A stretch of 64,000 bases of DNA from an uncultured Collinsella sp. (GCA_937982065.1 CALJMO010000036.1:1-64000); one strand, 5' to 3'. Shown: positions 16,850 to 26,349, counted from the stretch's first letter. Notes: a model not told the origin generated them from the letters alone. Numbers and translations: made by a program.

Positions 16850-17515
16850 CTACCCCGCTACGCGCACGCTGGGGCACAAATCTGCCAGCGGACACTCGTC
16901 ACACTTGGGTTTGCGGGCGTCGCAGATCTCGCGACCGAAGGTAATCCACTGGTGGTTGACCGATTCCCAATACTCGCGCGGCAAAATCTTGAGCAGGTCT
17001 TGCTCGGTCTTGAGCGGCTCTTTGGCATGCGTCTTGGGACTCAGCATCAGGCGGTGCGCGATGCGGTTGACGTGCGTATCGACCGCGATGCCCTCGACAA
17101 TGCCAAACCCCACGTTGAGCACGATGTTCGCCGTTTTGCGTCCCACGCCCGGCAGTTTGACGAGTTCCTTCATGTCGGCAGGTACCTCGCCGCCGTAATC
17201 GGCAACGATCATCTGCGCTGCCTCCACGGCATGCTTGGCCTTGCTCTTATAAAAGCCAAGCGACTTGATGGTGTCTGCCACGTCAGTCACGCTCGCCCCG
17301 GCCATGGCCTCGGGCGTGGGCCACTGGGCAAACAGCCGCGGTGTCACCTTGTTGACCTGCGCATCGGTCGTTTGCGCCGAGAGCAGCACCGCGATCAGCA
17401 GGCGGAAGGGATTCTCGTGGTCCAAAAAGCACTCGACCGGGCCATAGCGACGGTTGAGACGCTCGCACACCTCAACGGCGCGCTCGCGCTTGGCGGCATT
17501 GGTCTCGCGTGGCAT
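16850..17515 (-). CDS. nth: Endonuclease III (DNA glycosylase/AP lyase)
   Basis: The 221-residue protein removes oxidised pyrimidines and cleaves the abasic site. The helix-hairpin-helix LPGVGRKTAN contains the catalytic Lys, and VDTHVNR contains the catalytic Asp. The four cysteines of the iron-sulphur loop are spaced C-X6-C-X2-C-X5-C near the C-terminus. GAGGAG five bases before the ATG at 17515 fixes the start. It lies between the ABC exporter gene and mfd. All catalytic residues are present, in contrast to the MutY-like protein at 27190-28095. Confidence 0.97.
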   Translation of the reverse strand: MPRETNAAKRERAVEVCERLNRRYGPVECFLDHENPFRLLIAVLLSAQTTDAQVNKVTPRLFAQWPTPEAMAGASVTDVADTIKSLGFYKSKAKHAVEAAQMIVADYGGEVPADMKELVKLPGVGRKTANIVLNVGFGIVEGIAVDTHVNRIAHRLMLSPKTHAKEPLKTEQDLLKILPREYWESVNHQWITFGREICDARKPKCDECPLADLCPSVRVAG

Positions 17516-17578
17516 AACGACTCCTCGGCTCAACGGCACAATAAACTTATGGGCACAATTGTCCCACGTCCGAGACGC

Positions 17579-19381
<1,803 letters not shown>

Positions 19382-19455
19382 GGGCTTCCTTTCGTGTCTG
19401 ATAGGGCGAAACGCCATTGTTGCACATTGGAGCACGCTTCAGACAAGTGCGATAC

Positions 19456-19496
19456 GAAAAGCGGTGGGGCGCCCGCGTTTGCGCCGGTACCCCACC
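19456..19496 (-). terminator. Terminator after rmuC
   Basis: GGTGGGG (19463-19469) pairs with CCCCACC (19490-19496), with a further inner GC-rich stem, and is followed on the minus strand by GCTTTTCG. Confidence 0.75.
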
Positions 19497-19508
19497 GTCT
19501 TGTTGCAA

Positions 19509-20864
19509 TTAGTCCTTGTCTTCTTGGTCCGCGAGAAGGCTTGCGGACGTGAGTCCCAAGATTTCATCGGCTTGGTCGGCATCTTCCAGCGCGTCGATGT
19601 CCTTGAGCTTGCGCTCCATAACGTTGGTGCGCGTGGTGATGATGCCCTCGACCGTTTTGCCCGCGGTCTCGATCTGCTGCTGGGCGCGGCGCAGCGCCTT
19701 TTGATAGCGCGGCAGCTCGGCCTTGACAGCGGAGAGCACGCGCAGCACGTCATCGGTGCGTTTTTGCAGCTTAAACGTTTGGTAACTCATCTGCAGGCTG
19801 TTGAGAATGGCCGCCATGGTGCTAGGGCCGGCAACGTTGACGTGATACTCGCGGCCCAGGGTCTCGATAAGCCCGGAGCGGCTGACGACCTCGGCGTACA
19901 GTCCCTCAAACGGAACGAACATAATGCCAAAGTTGGTGGTCGCGGGCACGCTCAGGTACTTCTCGCAAATGTCTTTTGCCTCGCGCTTCACCATCATATC
20001 GAGCGTCTTGCGTGCGGCGGCGACGGCCTCAGCGTCACCCGACTCCTGGGCGTCGAGCAGATGCTCATATGCGTCGCCCGGAAACTTGGAGTCAATCGGC
20101 AGCAGCACGGGGTCGCCCTCGTCCACCGGCAGCTTGACGGCAAACTCAACGCGCTCCGAGGCGCCGGGCTTGGTGGCGACGTTTTCCAGATACTGGTCGG
20201 GTGTAAGGATGTCCGCCAGAATTGCACCCAGCTGCACCTCGCCCAAAATGCCACGCGCCTTCACGTTGCCCAGCACGCGCTTAAGGTCGCCCACGCCGGT
20301 GGCGATGGACTGCATGTCGCCCAGGCCCTTGCACACGGCCTCGAGCTGGTCGCTCACCTGCTTAAACGATGCCGACAGGCGATCGTTGAGCGTGCGGGAA
20401 AGCTTCTCGTCCACCGTCGCGCGCATCTGATCGAGTTGCACGTTGTTGTCTTTGCGGATAGCACCCAGCTGGGCATCGACCGTCTCGCGCACCTTGTCCA
20501 GGCGGTGCTCGATGCCCTCGCGGTTGGCACCGAGCTGTTGGGCCGTCTCGCGACGCAGGTCATCCATCCGGTCACCAGCTTGCGAAAACTCACGTGCGAT
20601 GGTCAGGTAACGTTGCTGCTCCACGGCCGCATCTGTCGTCTGCTGCTGCGCGATGGCATTGGCCGTGCGGCGAGTTTCGGCCAGCGCGACGTTCAGGGCA
20701 TCGAGCGCGTTGTTGGCCTGCTCGAGTGCTGCCAGCGTTTCCGCGCTACTGTCGCCACGCTCCCGCAATTCGGCACGCAGGCTCTTGAGCTGGAGGGCGC
20801 AAGCCGCAGCAACCCCCACCGCCACCAAGGCGATCACAATAAGCACAATATCAATAGCAGACAT
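19509..20864 (-). CDS. rmuC: DNA recombination protein RmuC
   Basis: The 451-residue protein has an N-terminal membrane anchor (about 4-24, IVLIVIALVAVGVAAACAL), a long coiled coil (about 25-190) and the RmuC nuclease-like domain (about 200-400, with GILGEVQLGAILADIL and LPIDSKFPGDAYEHLL). The family limits inversions at short inverted repeats and has a PD-(D/E)XK-type core. The ATG at 20864 follows GGCGGAG. It is a single gene with a terminator after it. The protein's link to inverted repeats is notable in a window rich in them, though this is only a coincidence as far as I can tell. Confidence 0.93.
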   Translation of the reverse strand: MSAIDIVLIVIALVAVGVAAACALQLKSLRAELRERGDSSAETLAALEQANNALDALNVALAETRRTANAIAQQQTTDAAVEQQRYLTIAREFSQAGDRMDDLRRETAQQLGANREGIEHRLDKVRETVDAQLGAIRKDNNVQLDQMRATVDEKLSRTLNDRLSASFKQVSDQLEAVCKGLGDMQSIATGVGDLKRVLGNVKARGILGEVQLGAILADILTPDQYLENVATKPGASERVEFAVKLPVDEGDPVLLPIDSKFPGDAYEHLLDAQESGDAEAVAAARKTLDMMVKREAKDICEKYLSVPATTNFGIMFVPFEGLYAEVVSRSGLIETLGREYHVNVAGPSTMAAILNSLQMSYQTFKLQKRTDDVLRVLSAVKAELPRYQKALRRAQQQIETAGKTVEGIITTRTNVMERKLKDIDALEDADQADEILGLTSASLLADQEDKD

Positions 20865-20915
20865 AAACTCCGCCCAACAAACCCAATCGAGCACCAATCA
20901 AAACCGCGATCAATC

Positions 20916-21479
20916 TTACCCCGTCACACACACCGGGTGCCCGGCCCCTTCTTGGGTGCCCCTCCCCTCCGCATATTCCATAATGCGGCGCGCCGTTTTC
21001 CTGCTCACCTTTGAGTCATCGCCGGCCAAGTATGCGTATACGTTTCCTTTATTCAGGCGCAGAGCACGGCAAAGGCCATAGCGCGTTACACCCGATTCCT
21101 CCAATGCTTCCAGCGTTTTCTTTCTCATCAGGGCGTTCACCCTTCTATCGGCCGCCGGCTTTTCCTTCACTGCTCTATACGCACGCCAAACGTTGGCATA
21201 ACGATTAGGGAGCTCACTTTTAGCGCATAGAGACGTCATGCTACCCGCTTGGCCGTACAAGGATAAAACGTCTCGGTAATCCTGTTCCATCCACGAGCCC
21301 TCGGATAAGCCCAGAACGTATTCGGCTTTTCCTTGCGCCAAAGCGAGCAAAAACAGAGGCTCCGCCACGCGCGGCGCATCCGTCGTCGCCTGCTCAACCA
21401 ATTTTCTAAAACTCAGCGACTGCTGTCCGGATAGTTCTCGGCAATAGCCTTTTAAGAATCCCTCAAAGGTCAGATTCAA
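20916..21479 (-). CDS. Unrecognised protein with C-terminal helix-turn-helix
   Basis: I do not recognise the family with certainty. From a TTG at 21479 the protein is 187 residues and begins LNLTFEGFLKGYCREL (first residue read as Met). An ideal site AAAAAGGAGGT lies seven bases before that TTG. The open frame extends another 46 codons upstream to 21617, and those codons would translate the ribosome-binding site, so I prefer the shorter form. Residues about 130-180 (GVTRYGLCRALRLNKGNVYAYL) look like a helix-turn-helix with an XRE-like recognition helix. An antitoxin or small regulator is possible. No toxin-like neighbour is seen. Confidence 0.6.
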   Translation of the reverse strand: MNLTFEGFLKGYCRELSGQQSLSFRKLVEQATTDAPRVAEPLFLLALAQGKAEYVLGLSEGSWMEQDYRDVLSLYGQAGSMTSLCAKSELPNRYANVWRAYRAVKEKPAADRRVNALMRKKTLEALEESGVTRYGLCRALRLNKGNVYAYLAGDDSKVSRKTARRIMEYAEGRGTQEGAGHPVCVTG

Positions 21480-21712
21480 CCGAGTACCTCCTTTTTGTAT
21501 TGCCTGTATGCACAGACCATCTCTTGATAGCTTCGCTCCGAAGGCGACGACGCCAGATTCTCCAAGGATGTCGTTAAGTACCTTAACATGGCATTTTCTA
21601 TTATTATTCATCTTCAATAATACTATTCAGTCGCATGACAGGACCAACAGGATGCAAGGATTCTACTCGTGGCGACAATCCCTACACCCTCGAAGTCCTA
21701 ATGCGACAAACG

Positions 21713-22135
21713 CTAACTCTCCCAGCCGGCGCGGATGGTTGTTATGACGTCGCCTAGGCGCTGGCCCAGAGCCGTTAGATGTTGGAGCACCTCGTTGGGC
21801 GATGCGCCGTTGAGGATGCACGTGAGGACATACGACGCCAAAAAGATGACCGCAAGCCCCAGCGGGATGAGCACGATCATCGCCAATGTGCGCAGGCGCT
21901 GGCCCACGCGGCGACGACGCGCACGACGCTTGTCGAACGCGAGCTCCTGCGCATATGAATCTTGCTGTACGGAATAGGCCTCTGGTGCCGATTCGCCCGC
22001 AGGCGAAACCGCAGGCGTGGCATTTTGCGCAGGGGGCTGGGCTGCCGCCCCCTGCATTTGCATCTCCATGAGTCGTTGCTGCTGACGCAGTATGCGCTCA
22101 GCTTGTTGCTGCGGAGTCTCAAGAAACAGATCCAT
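21713..22135 (-). CDS. Hypothetical protein with one C-terminal membrane segment
   Basis: The 140-residue protein starts at 22135, five bases after TGGAGG. Residues about 1-60 are Gln-rich and Pro/Ala-rich, probably a coiled coil followed by a linker. A basic stretch (RRARRRRVGQRLR) precedes one hydrophobic segment (TLAMIVLIPLGLAVIFLASY), so the N-terminus should face the cytoplasm. No family is recognised. Confidence 0.65.
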   Translation of the reverse strand: MDLFLETPQQQAERILRQQQRLMEMQMQGAAAQPPAQNATPAVSPAGESAPEAYSVQQDSYAQELAFDKRRARRRRVGQRLRTLAMIVLIPLGLAVIFLASYVLTCILNGASPNEVLQHLTALGQRLGDVITTIRAGWES

Positions 22136-22250
22136 GCTGGCCTCCAAAATCGGAGCATTCGACGCTTACGACCAGCATCCCGCACCGCCATGACCGCGAC
22201 AACGCAATTGCCGGCAATAGCCGCAAAGATTCTTTTGTCAGAAAACTGTC

Positions 22251-22295
22251 AAAAAGCTCAACAACTCGCCTACCAGCACTTTCTTTGAGCTTTTT
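22251..22295. terminator. Bidirectional terminator-like hairpin
   Basis: AAAAAGCTCAA (22251-22261) pairs with TTGAGCTTTTT (22285-22295) around a 23-base loop; both strands end in a T run. It lies in the 433-base gap between the 140-residue and 210-residue proteins. The rest of that gap is taken by the terminator at 22389-22416 and the palindrome at 22466-22551. Confidence 0.6.
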
Positions 22296-22388
22296 TCGCC
22301 AGCAATCTTTTGCCCTTCCGCTCTTGCGCCAACCGACCAAAACCTAACCAAAAGCTTGACGGAAATTGTGGAGACCGGGACCCCACAC

Positions 22389-22416
22389 AAAAAGTGCCGC
22401 CCCAAAGGGGCGGCAC
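22389..22416 (-). terminator. Terminator of the 210-residue membrane protein gene
   Basis: GTGCCGCCCC (22394-22403) pairs with GGGGCGGCAC (22407-22416), loop AAA. On the minus strand the stem is followed by five T. The stem is identical to the one at 26357-26380. Confidence 0.9.
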
Positions 22417-22465
22417 ACAAACTTATTATCAGCTTTTCTGTAACGAGCACGCGGCGACTCAACGC

Positions 22466-22551
22466 CGGAGCGCAGGGCGGGGAAACCTTTGCCTCGCGCG
22501 ACCCTGCGAAGCCGTGAGCAAAAGGGAGAGGTTTCCCCGCCCTGCGCTCCG
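22466..22551 (-). repeat. Long-armed palindromic 3'-UTR element, copy 1
   Basis: A perfect 22-bp inverted repeat (22466-22487 with 22530-22551) begins 17 bases after the stop of the 210-residue gene. The loop contains GCGACCCTGCGAAGCCGTG (from 22498), identical in the element at 26429-26514. The 49 bases between the left arm and the terminator are also almost identical in both. The arms are not identical but appear homologous with paired changes. This suggests selection on the hairpin. Confidence 0.75.
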
Positions 22552-22568
22552 TGGTCGGTGAGGACAGA

Positions 22569-23201
22569 CTACATGCCCGCGAGACCTCGGGCGGCGGTGG
22601 CGCACATAAACGCCAAGGCTAGAATCACGAGCGAGCCCGCGATGTCTGCCAACACGCCCATTGCACGGCGCTCAAACAGCCAGCTCTCAAAGTGCGGGGC
22701 AACGTTGCGCCAAACACGCCACAGCAAGATGCCCATACCGATGACGCCCGGGATATTGAGCAGTAGGATCTCGGAGCACAAAAGACTGATCAGGTTGCCG
22801 GCGACAAAACCAGCGTCGCCCTCGCAGTATTTGCGGTAGACCATATACAGCATGTACGCCACAAACGGCTGCAAGCACGCAGAAATAAACGTGACCACCA
22901 TCGAGGGCTCTTGCGAAAAGACCTCGGTGAGTTTATCGACACTCGTAGCGTCCTTCGAAGCCAAAAATAAACCGATAACCACAAGGGGCACCACGCCCAA
23001 AATTACCTCGACCAGAGTAAACAACTTGGCAGTCAAATCCTCACTAGCCGAATTCAAATGGGGCGCCCACTCAGGATGAGCATGCGCGCCGACTTTCTTG
23101 TCCTTCTCGGCACGATCGGCCTTTTTACCCTCGGCAACCCGACGACCAGAATCCTTGCGAGTTCCCGCCGCAGCAACCCGAGCCCGAGACTTCTTACCCA
23201 T
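22569..23201 (-). CDS. Hypothetical membrane protein, about four membrane segments
   Basis: The 210-residue protein has a basic, Ala/Lys-rich N-terminus (1-50) and about four hydrophobic segments: 63-80 (LVEVILGVVPLVVIGLFL), a segment near 100-118, one around 135-165 and one near 185-205. No domain is recognised. The ATG at 23201 follows GAGGTG. An IS256 element starts 28 bases upstream, so the native promoter (candidate TACACT at 26307-26312) is now about 3 kb away. Whether the gene is still expressed from an element promoter cannot be judged. Confidence 0.7.
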   Translation of the reverse strand: MGKKSRARVAAAGTRKDSGRRVAEGKKADRAEKDKKVGAHAHPEWAPHLNSASEDLTAKLFTLVEVILGVVPLVVIGLFLASKDATSVDKLTEVFSQEPSMVVTFISACLQPFVAYMLYMVYRKYCEGDAGFVAGNLISLLCSEILLLNIPGVIGMGILLWRVWRNVAPHFESWLFERRAMGVLADIAGSLVILALAFMCATAARGLAGM

Positions 23202-23220
23202 AACCAACACCTCACAAGAG

Positions 23221-23228
23221 GAAACGAA
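23221..23228. repeat. Target-site duplication of the IS256 element, left copy
   Basis: GAAACGAA occurs directly outside both ends of the element (23221-23228 and 26284-26291). Eight base pairs is the usual duplication for the IS256 family. Confidence 0.75.
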
Positions 23229-23346
23229 AATCGCGTGCCGAATGTTGGTGTAAGGGCCGCTTCCTTGGCCGTAGAAAGCAGGAAGCGGTTATCGCCTAGA
23301 ATCTTAATTGCTGAAGTTAGGATTCGAAGAAAGGCAATAACCGCAT

Positions 23347-24354
23347 ATGGACACGATACACGAAATGACGGCCGATGCGGCCCTGATGCCGCGATTCGAC
23401 GACGGCATGGTCAACATGACGGAGCTGATCAGGGTCATGGCCGAGTCGCTCGTCAACGAGATCATGGACGCCCAGGCCGACGAGGCCTGCGAGGCTGGCA
23501 ATCAGAGAAATGGCTACCGCGAGCGCAAGCTCACCACCAGCGTGGGGACCATCAACCTCAGGATCCCGAAGCTGCGCGCCGGCAGCTACTTCCCCGAGGA
23601 CCTGATCGAGCGCTACTCGCGCGCGGACCGCGCCGTGGTCGCTGCGGTCTCCGAGATGGTGACCAACGGCGTGTCCACCAGGAAGGTCAAGCGCGTCGCC
23701 CAGTCCATGGGCATAGACCGCATGAGCGCCAGCCAGGTGTCGAGGATGTGCTCATCGCTGGACGAATCGGTCGCCGACCTGCAGGAACGCGACCTGTCGG
23801 ACGCCAGCTACCCCTACGTCTGGCTCGACGCCACATACATCAAGTGCAGGGACGCCGGCCGCGTGCAGTCCACCGCGCTCGTGACCGCCATCGGCGCGGG
23901 CTCGGGAGGCTACAGGCGCCTTCTGGGGCTCGACGCCATCGACACCGAGTCCTACGACGGCTGGAGGTCGTTCCTGCTGTCGCTGCGCGCACGCGTGGTC
24001 GACGGCGTCATCTGCGTCACCAGCGACGCCCACGAGGGCCTCAAGCGCGCCATCCAGGAGGTCTTCCCCGGCGCCGCGTGGCAGCGATGCGTCGTGCATC
24101 TGATGCGCAGCGCCGCCGGCAACGCGCCGACCAGGCAGAAGAGGGGTGCCGTGCTGGGCATCCTGAAGGCCGTGTTCGCCGAGCGCGACCCCGAGCTCGT
24201 GCGGGAGCTGTACCAGCTGGCCACCGAGCGGATAGAGGGCTTCTGCCCCAAGGCCGCCGAGGTGCTCGAGGAGGCGGAGGCCGACGCGCTGGCCTACCTG
24301 GACTTCCCCTACGAGCACCATGTCAGGCTGCGCACCAACAACGTGCACCGATAA
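23347..24354 (+). pseudogene. IS256-family transposase, left fragment
   Basis: This is the N-terminal 333 codons of a mutator-type DDE transposase. Asp161 in VWLDATYIKC and Asp227 in VTSDAHEGL are the first two catalytic acids. The true frame ends at RTNNV (24345); the last codons before the stop come from the IS110 left end. The third acid (Glu) is in the fragment at 25901-26182. Joining the fragments across the insertion restores one frame of about 426 residues, the usual length. Confidence 0.92.
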
Positions 24355-24380
24355 TTCGAACCTGCCCGGGGTTACACGCC

Positions 24381-24565
24381 TGTCATTCCGGACATAGCAT
24401 GCGCTTAGGCATCCGGTGACCCCACAACGATCTGACGTTCAGGCTGTCTTTCTCCTGACCTGTCCCGGCTGCCTGCGCGCACGAGGCGGAGCCTGCGTGA
24501 CCTGATAGAAGCATGGGGCAGAAACGCGCTCACATCCTGCGTCCCGTCGGTGCACTGTCCGCGGC
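24381..24565 (+). ncRNA. Candidate IS110 bridge RNA
   Basis: The non-coding left end folds into three hairpins. The first is 24381-24384 with 24391-24394. The second has a base stem CCGG-t-GAC/GTC-CCGG (24413-24420 with 24462-24468). It encloses ACAACG (24424-24429), identical to the left target, and CTCCTG (24452-24457), complementary to core plus right target CAGGAG. The third has stems GCGGA/TCCGC (24486-24490, 24558-24562) and GTG/CAC, plus an apical GGGGCAG stem. It encloses ATAGAAGC (24505-24512), identical to the element's right end, and TCGGTG (24547-24552), complementary to core plus left end CACCGA. This is the target loop then donor loop order known for IS110 bridge RNAs. Confidence 0.65.
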
Positions 24566-24625
24566 CCCGCCATCGCGCGAAGATGATACACCGAGAGGTC
24601 GCGTTCGGCGAGGAAGGCGGTTTGC

Positions 24626-25885
24626 ATGAAGGTGGAGTACGGGAGCGTTGCGGAAGGCGCCGTGTGGGCAGGGGTCGACACGCACGCCGCAACCAACTGG
24701 CTCAGCGTGGTTGACGCGAGAGGGTCGGAGCTCTTCTCGGGGGAGTTCGCCACCGACCCCGAGGGTTACAGGAAGCTGTGCGACGAGATCCGCAGGCTGG
24801 GCAGCCCCGTGGCCGCAGGCGTGGAGTGCACGGGCACCTATGGCGCAGGGCTCGTGAGGGCGATGGCCGCATACGGCATTGCCTGCTACGAGGTCATAAC
24901 CCCGGGAAGGCCGAGGCGCGGGCCCGGATGCGACAAGGACGACGCGGCCGACGCGCTGAGGGCGGCAAAGCAGGCTCTTTCCGGCGAGAACCTCGCCGTG
25001 CCCAAATCCCAGGACGGATGGGTTGAGGAGGTGAGGAACATGACCGTCGCAAGGGAGGAGCTCGTCAAGCAGTGCACATCCCTGGCAAACCTTGCCCTGG
25101 CAACGGTCAGGAAAGGGCCCGATGAGATCAGGGCGCGCCTCGAGAGGCTCGGGACCGCAAAGATGATGGGCGTGCTCGCAGGATGGGACGAGGCCGAGGC
25201 CGATCCCATCTGCGACGCCGTGATGTTCTCCCTCGCCGCACTGGGGAGGGTCTGGGCCGAGGCGAGGAGGTCGGCAAGGCTGCTTGAGGAGCGCATCGAG
25301 AGGACACTGAAGGCGGGCAACCCGGCGCTTGCGTCCATGTACGGCTGCGGCCCGATTTCTGCCGCCATGCTCGCGATAGCCGCAGGGGATAACCCGGAAA
25401 GGATGGGCTCCGAAGCGTCGTTCGCAGCTCTGTGCGGCGTTTCGCCGATAAGGGCCTCGAGCGGCAAGGTGGAGCGTCACAGGCTGAATCGCGGTGGCAA
25501 CAGGAACGCCAACAAGGCCCTTCATATCATCGCGATGCACAGGATGAGGACGGACCCGAGGACGACCGAATACGTCGAGAGGCGCAGGGCCGAAGGGCTT
25601 TCCGATCGAGAGATACGAAGATGCGTCAAACGCTACATAGCGCGTGAGGCGTACCGCCTTATCATGCATCCCTACGATGTGCCCATCGAGGGGAAGGGGC
25701 CTGAAATGCGGGCTGAAAGAATCGCATCTGGGGTTTCTCAAAAAGACGCAGCAATCGCTCTCGGCGTCACAGCTTCGACACTCTGCGACCTGGAGCTCGG
25801 CCACCATCAGTTCCGGGAGCTGGCGCTGCGCTACAGGCAATGGATAGACGACGGCTTCCCATTGGAAGCCGGAATCGCCTCTTGA
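24626..25885 (+). CDS. IS110-family transposase (DEDD recombinase) with C-terminal HTH
   Basis: The 419-residue protein has the RuvC-like DEDD domain: Asp18 in GVDTHAA, Glu67 in VECTGTYG and the Asp cluster 103-109 in CDKDDAADA. A helical linker follows, then the Transposase_20 domain (about 235-345) with the recombinase Ser at 278-279 in RASSGK and GGNRNANKALH. Residues about 361-400 (ERIASGVSQKDAAIALGV) form an extra XRE-like helix-turn-helix ending near the C-terminus. GGAAGG precedes the ATG at 24626. No frameshift is visible, so it looks active. Confidence 0.93.
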   Translation: MKVEYGSVAEGAVWAGVDTHAATNWLSVVDARGSELFSGEFATDPEGYRKLCDEIRRLGSPVAAGVECTGTYGAGLVRAMAAYGIACYEVITPGRPRRGPGCDKDDAADALRAAKQALSGENLAVPKSQDGWVEEVRNMTVAREELVKQCTSLANLALATVRKGPDEIRARLERLGTAKMMGVLAGWDEAEADPICDAVMFSLAALGRVWAEARRSARLLEERIERTLKAGNPALASMYGCGPISAAMLAIAAGDNPERMGSEASFAALCGVSPIRASSGKVERHRLNRGGNRNANKALHIIAMHRMRTDPRTTEYVERRRAEGLSDREIRRCVKRYIAREAYRLIMHPYDVPIEGKGPEMRAERIASGVSQKDAAIALGVTASTLCDLELGHHQFRELALRYRQWIDDGFPLEAGIAS

Positions 25886-25900
25886 CACCAATAGAAGCGT

Positions 25901-26182
25901 CAGGAGCGCGCCAACCGCGAGCTCAAGCGCCGCAGCCGCGTGGTGCAGGTCTTCCCCAGCAGGAAGTCCCTCATCAGGATGATGGGGGCCGTGTTCTCGG
26001 AGATGGACGAGGACTGGGCGGGCCGCCGCTGGTTCAGCGACGACTCAATCGGCAGGGCCGTGGAGGGCGCAAAGGTCAACGCGCCCGAGCACGCCTACGA
26101 GGGCACCGCAGCCGAGCACGCGGCCAGGATCATCGCGCTCGTCGTTGCCGACAACCCGGTTCCCGGCAGGAAGGCGGCGTGA
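25901..26182 (+). pseudogene. IS256-family transposase, right fragment
   Basis: This holds the C-terminal 93 residues of the interrupted transposase, starting QERANRELKRRSRVVQVFPS and containing the catalytic Glu region (AVFSEMDEDW). It has no start codon of its own at the junction. It joins in frame to codon 333 of the left fragment once the IS110 element is removed. Confidence 0.92.
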
Positions 26183-26283
26183 CATGAGCTAGAATGACGG
26201 CATTCTAGGTGATTCTCGGTTCCTTGGGCAGCCTGCGGCTACCCTCGAGAACCGAGCTCTACACCAACATTCGGGACACTACC

Positions 26284-26291
26284 GAAACGAA
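26284..26291. repeat. Target-site duplication of the IS256 element, right copy
   Basis: GAAACGAA, identical to 23221-23228. Confidence 0.75.
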
Positions 26292-26306
26292 TAGCCAACG
26301 CTACCC

Positions 26307-26312
26307 AGTGTA
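26307..26312 (-). promoter_or_regulatory. Candidate original promoter of the 210-residue membrane protein gene
   Basis: On the minus strand TACACT lies beyond the right end of the IS256 element. With the element and one target copy removed, it would stand about 42 bases before the ATG now at 23201. It is therefore a plausible native -10 that the insertion has displaced. Confidence 0.4.
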
Positions 26313-26349
26313 CCCTCTAAGCAACGTCACCGCCCCAACCGGCCCCCAC

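Larger units (their letters stand above)
24346..25900 (+). mobile_element. IS110-family insertion sequence inside the IS256 transposase
   Basis: The boundaries are set by reconstructing the IS256 frame: RTNNV-Q-ERANREL is cut at codon CAG, and both junctions contain the dinucleotide CA (24346-24347 and 25901-25902). There are no long inverted repeats or target duplication, as expected for IS110 elements, which recombine at a short shared core. The element has about 278 bases of non-coding left end, one transposase gene and only about 15 bases after the stop. That is the IS110-type rather than IS1111-type layout. It appears intact. Confidence 0.88.
23229..26283 (+). mobile_element. IS256-family insertion sequence, interrupted by an IS110-family element
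   Basis: Terminal inverted repeats of 24 bp (23229-23252 and 26260-26283) match at 19 positions, including a perfect core CCGAATGTTGGTGTA. Flanking GAAACGAA repeats show transposition. Removing the 1555-bp IS110 insertion leaves about 1.5 kb, normal for this family. Subterminal hairpins are present near both ends (23257-23288 and about 26191-26206). The element sits in the 5' leader of the membrane protein gene at 22569-23201. The transposase is split, so this copy cannot move by itself. Confidence 0.88.

Noticed and set aside
21480..21617. 46-codon N-terminal extension of the HTH protein
   Set aside because: It would translate an ideal ribosome-binding site and itself has only a weak start; left as an open question in the findings.
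24351..24380. TTCGAACC-like tRNA T-arm sequence at the IS110 left end
   Set aside because: No acceptor, D or anticodon stem can be folded around it; it is part of the element end.
24435..24443. ACGTTCAGG as an alternative left target guide
   Set aside because: It matches the target at 8 of 9 positions across the core, but it breaks the geometry shared by the donor loop; I kept ACAACG as the better candidate while noting the ambiguity.
24530..25891. A 453-codon open frame on the minus strand
   Set aside because: It is antisense to the IS110 transposase, and its overlap with the candidate bridge RNA region is incidental.
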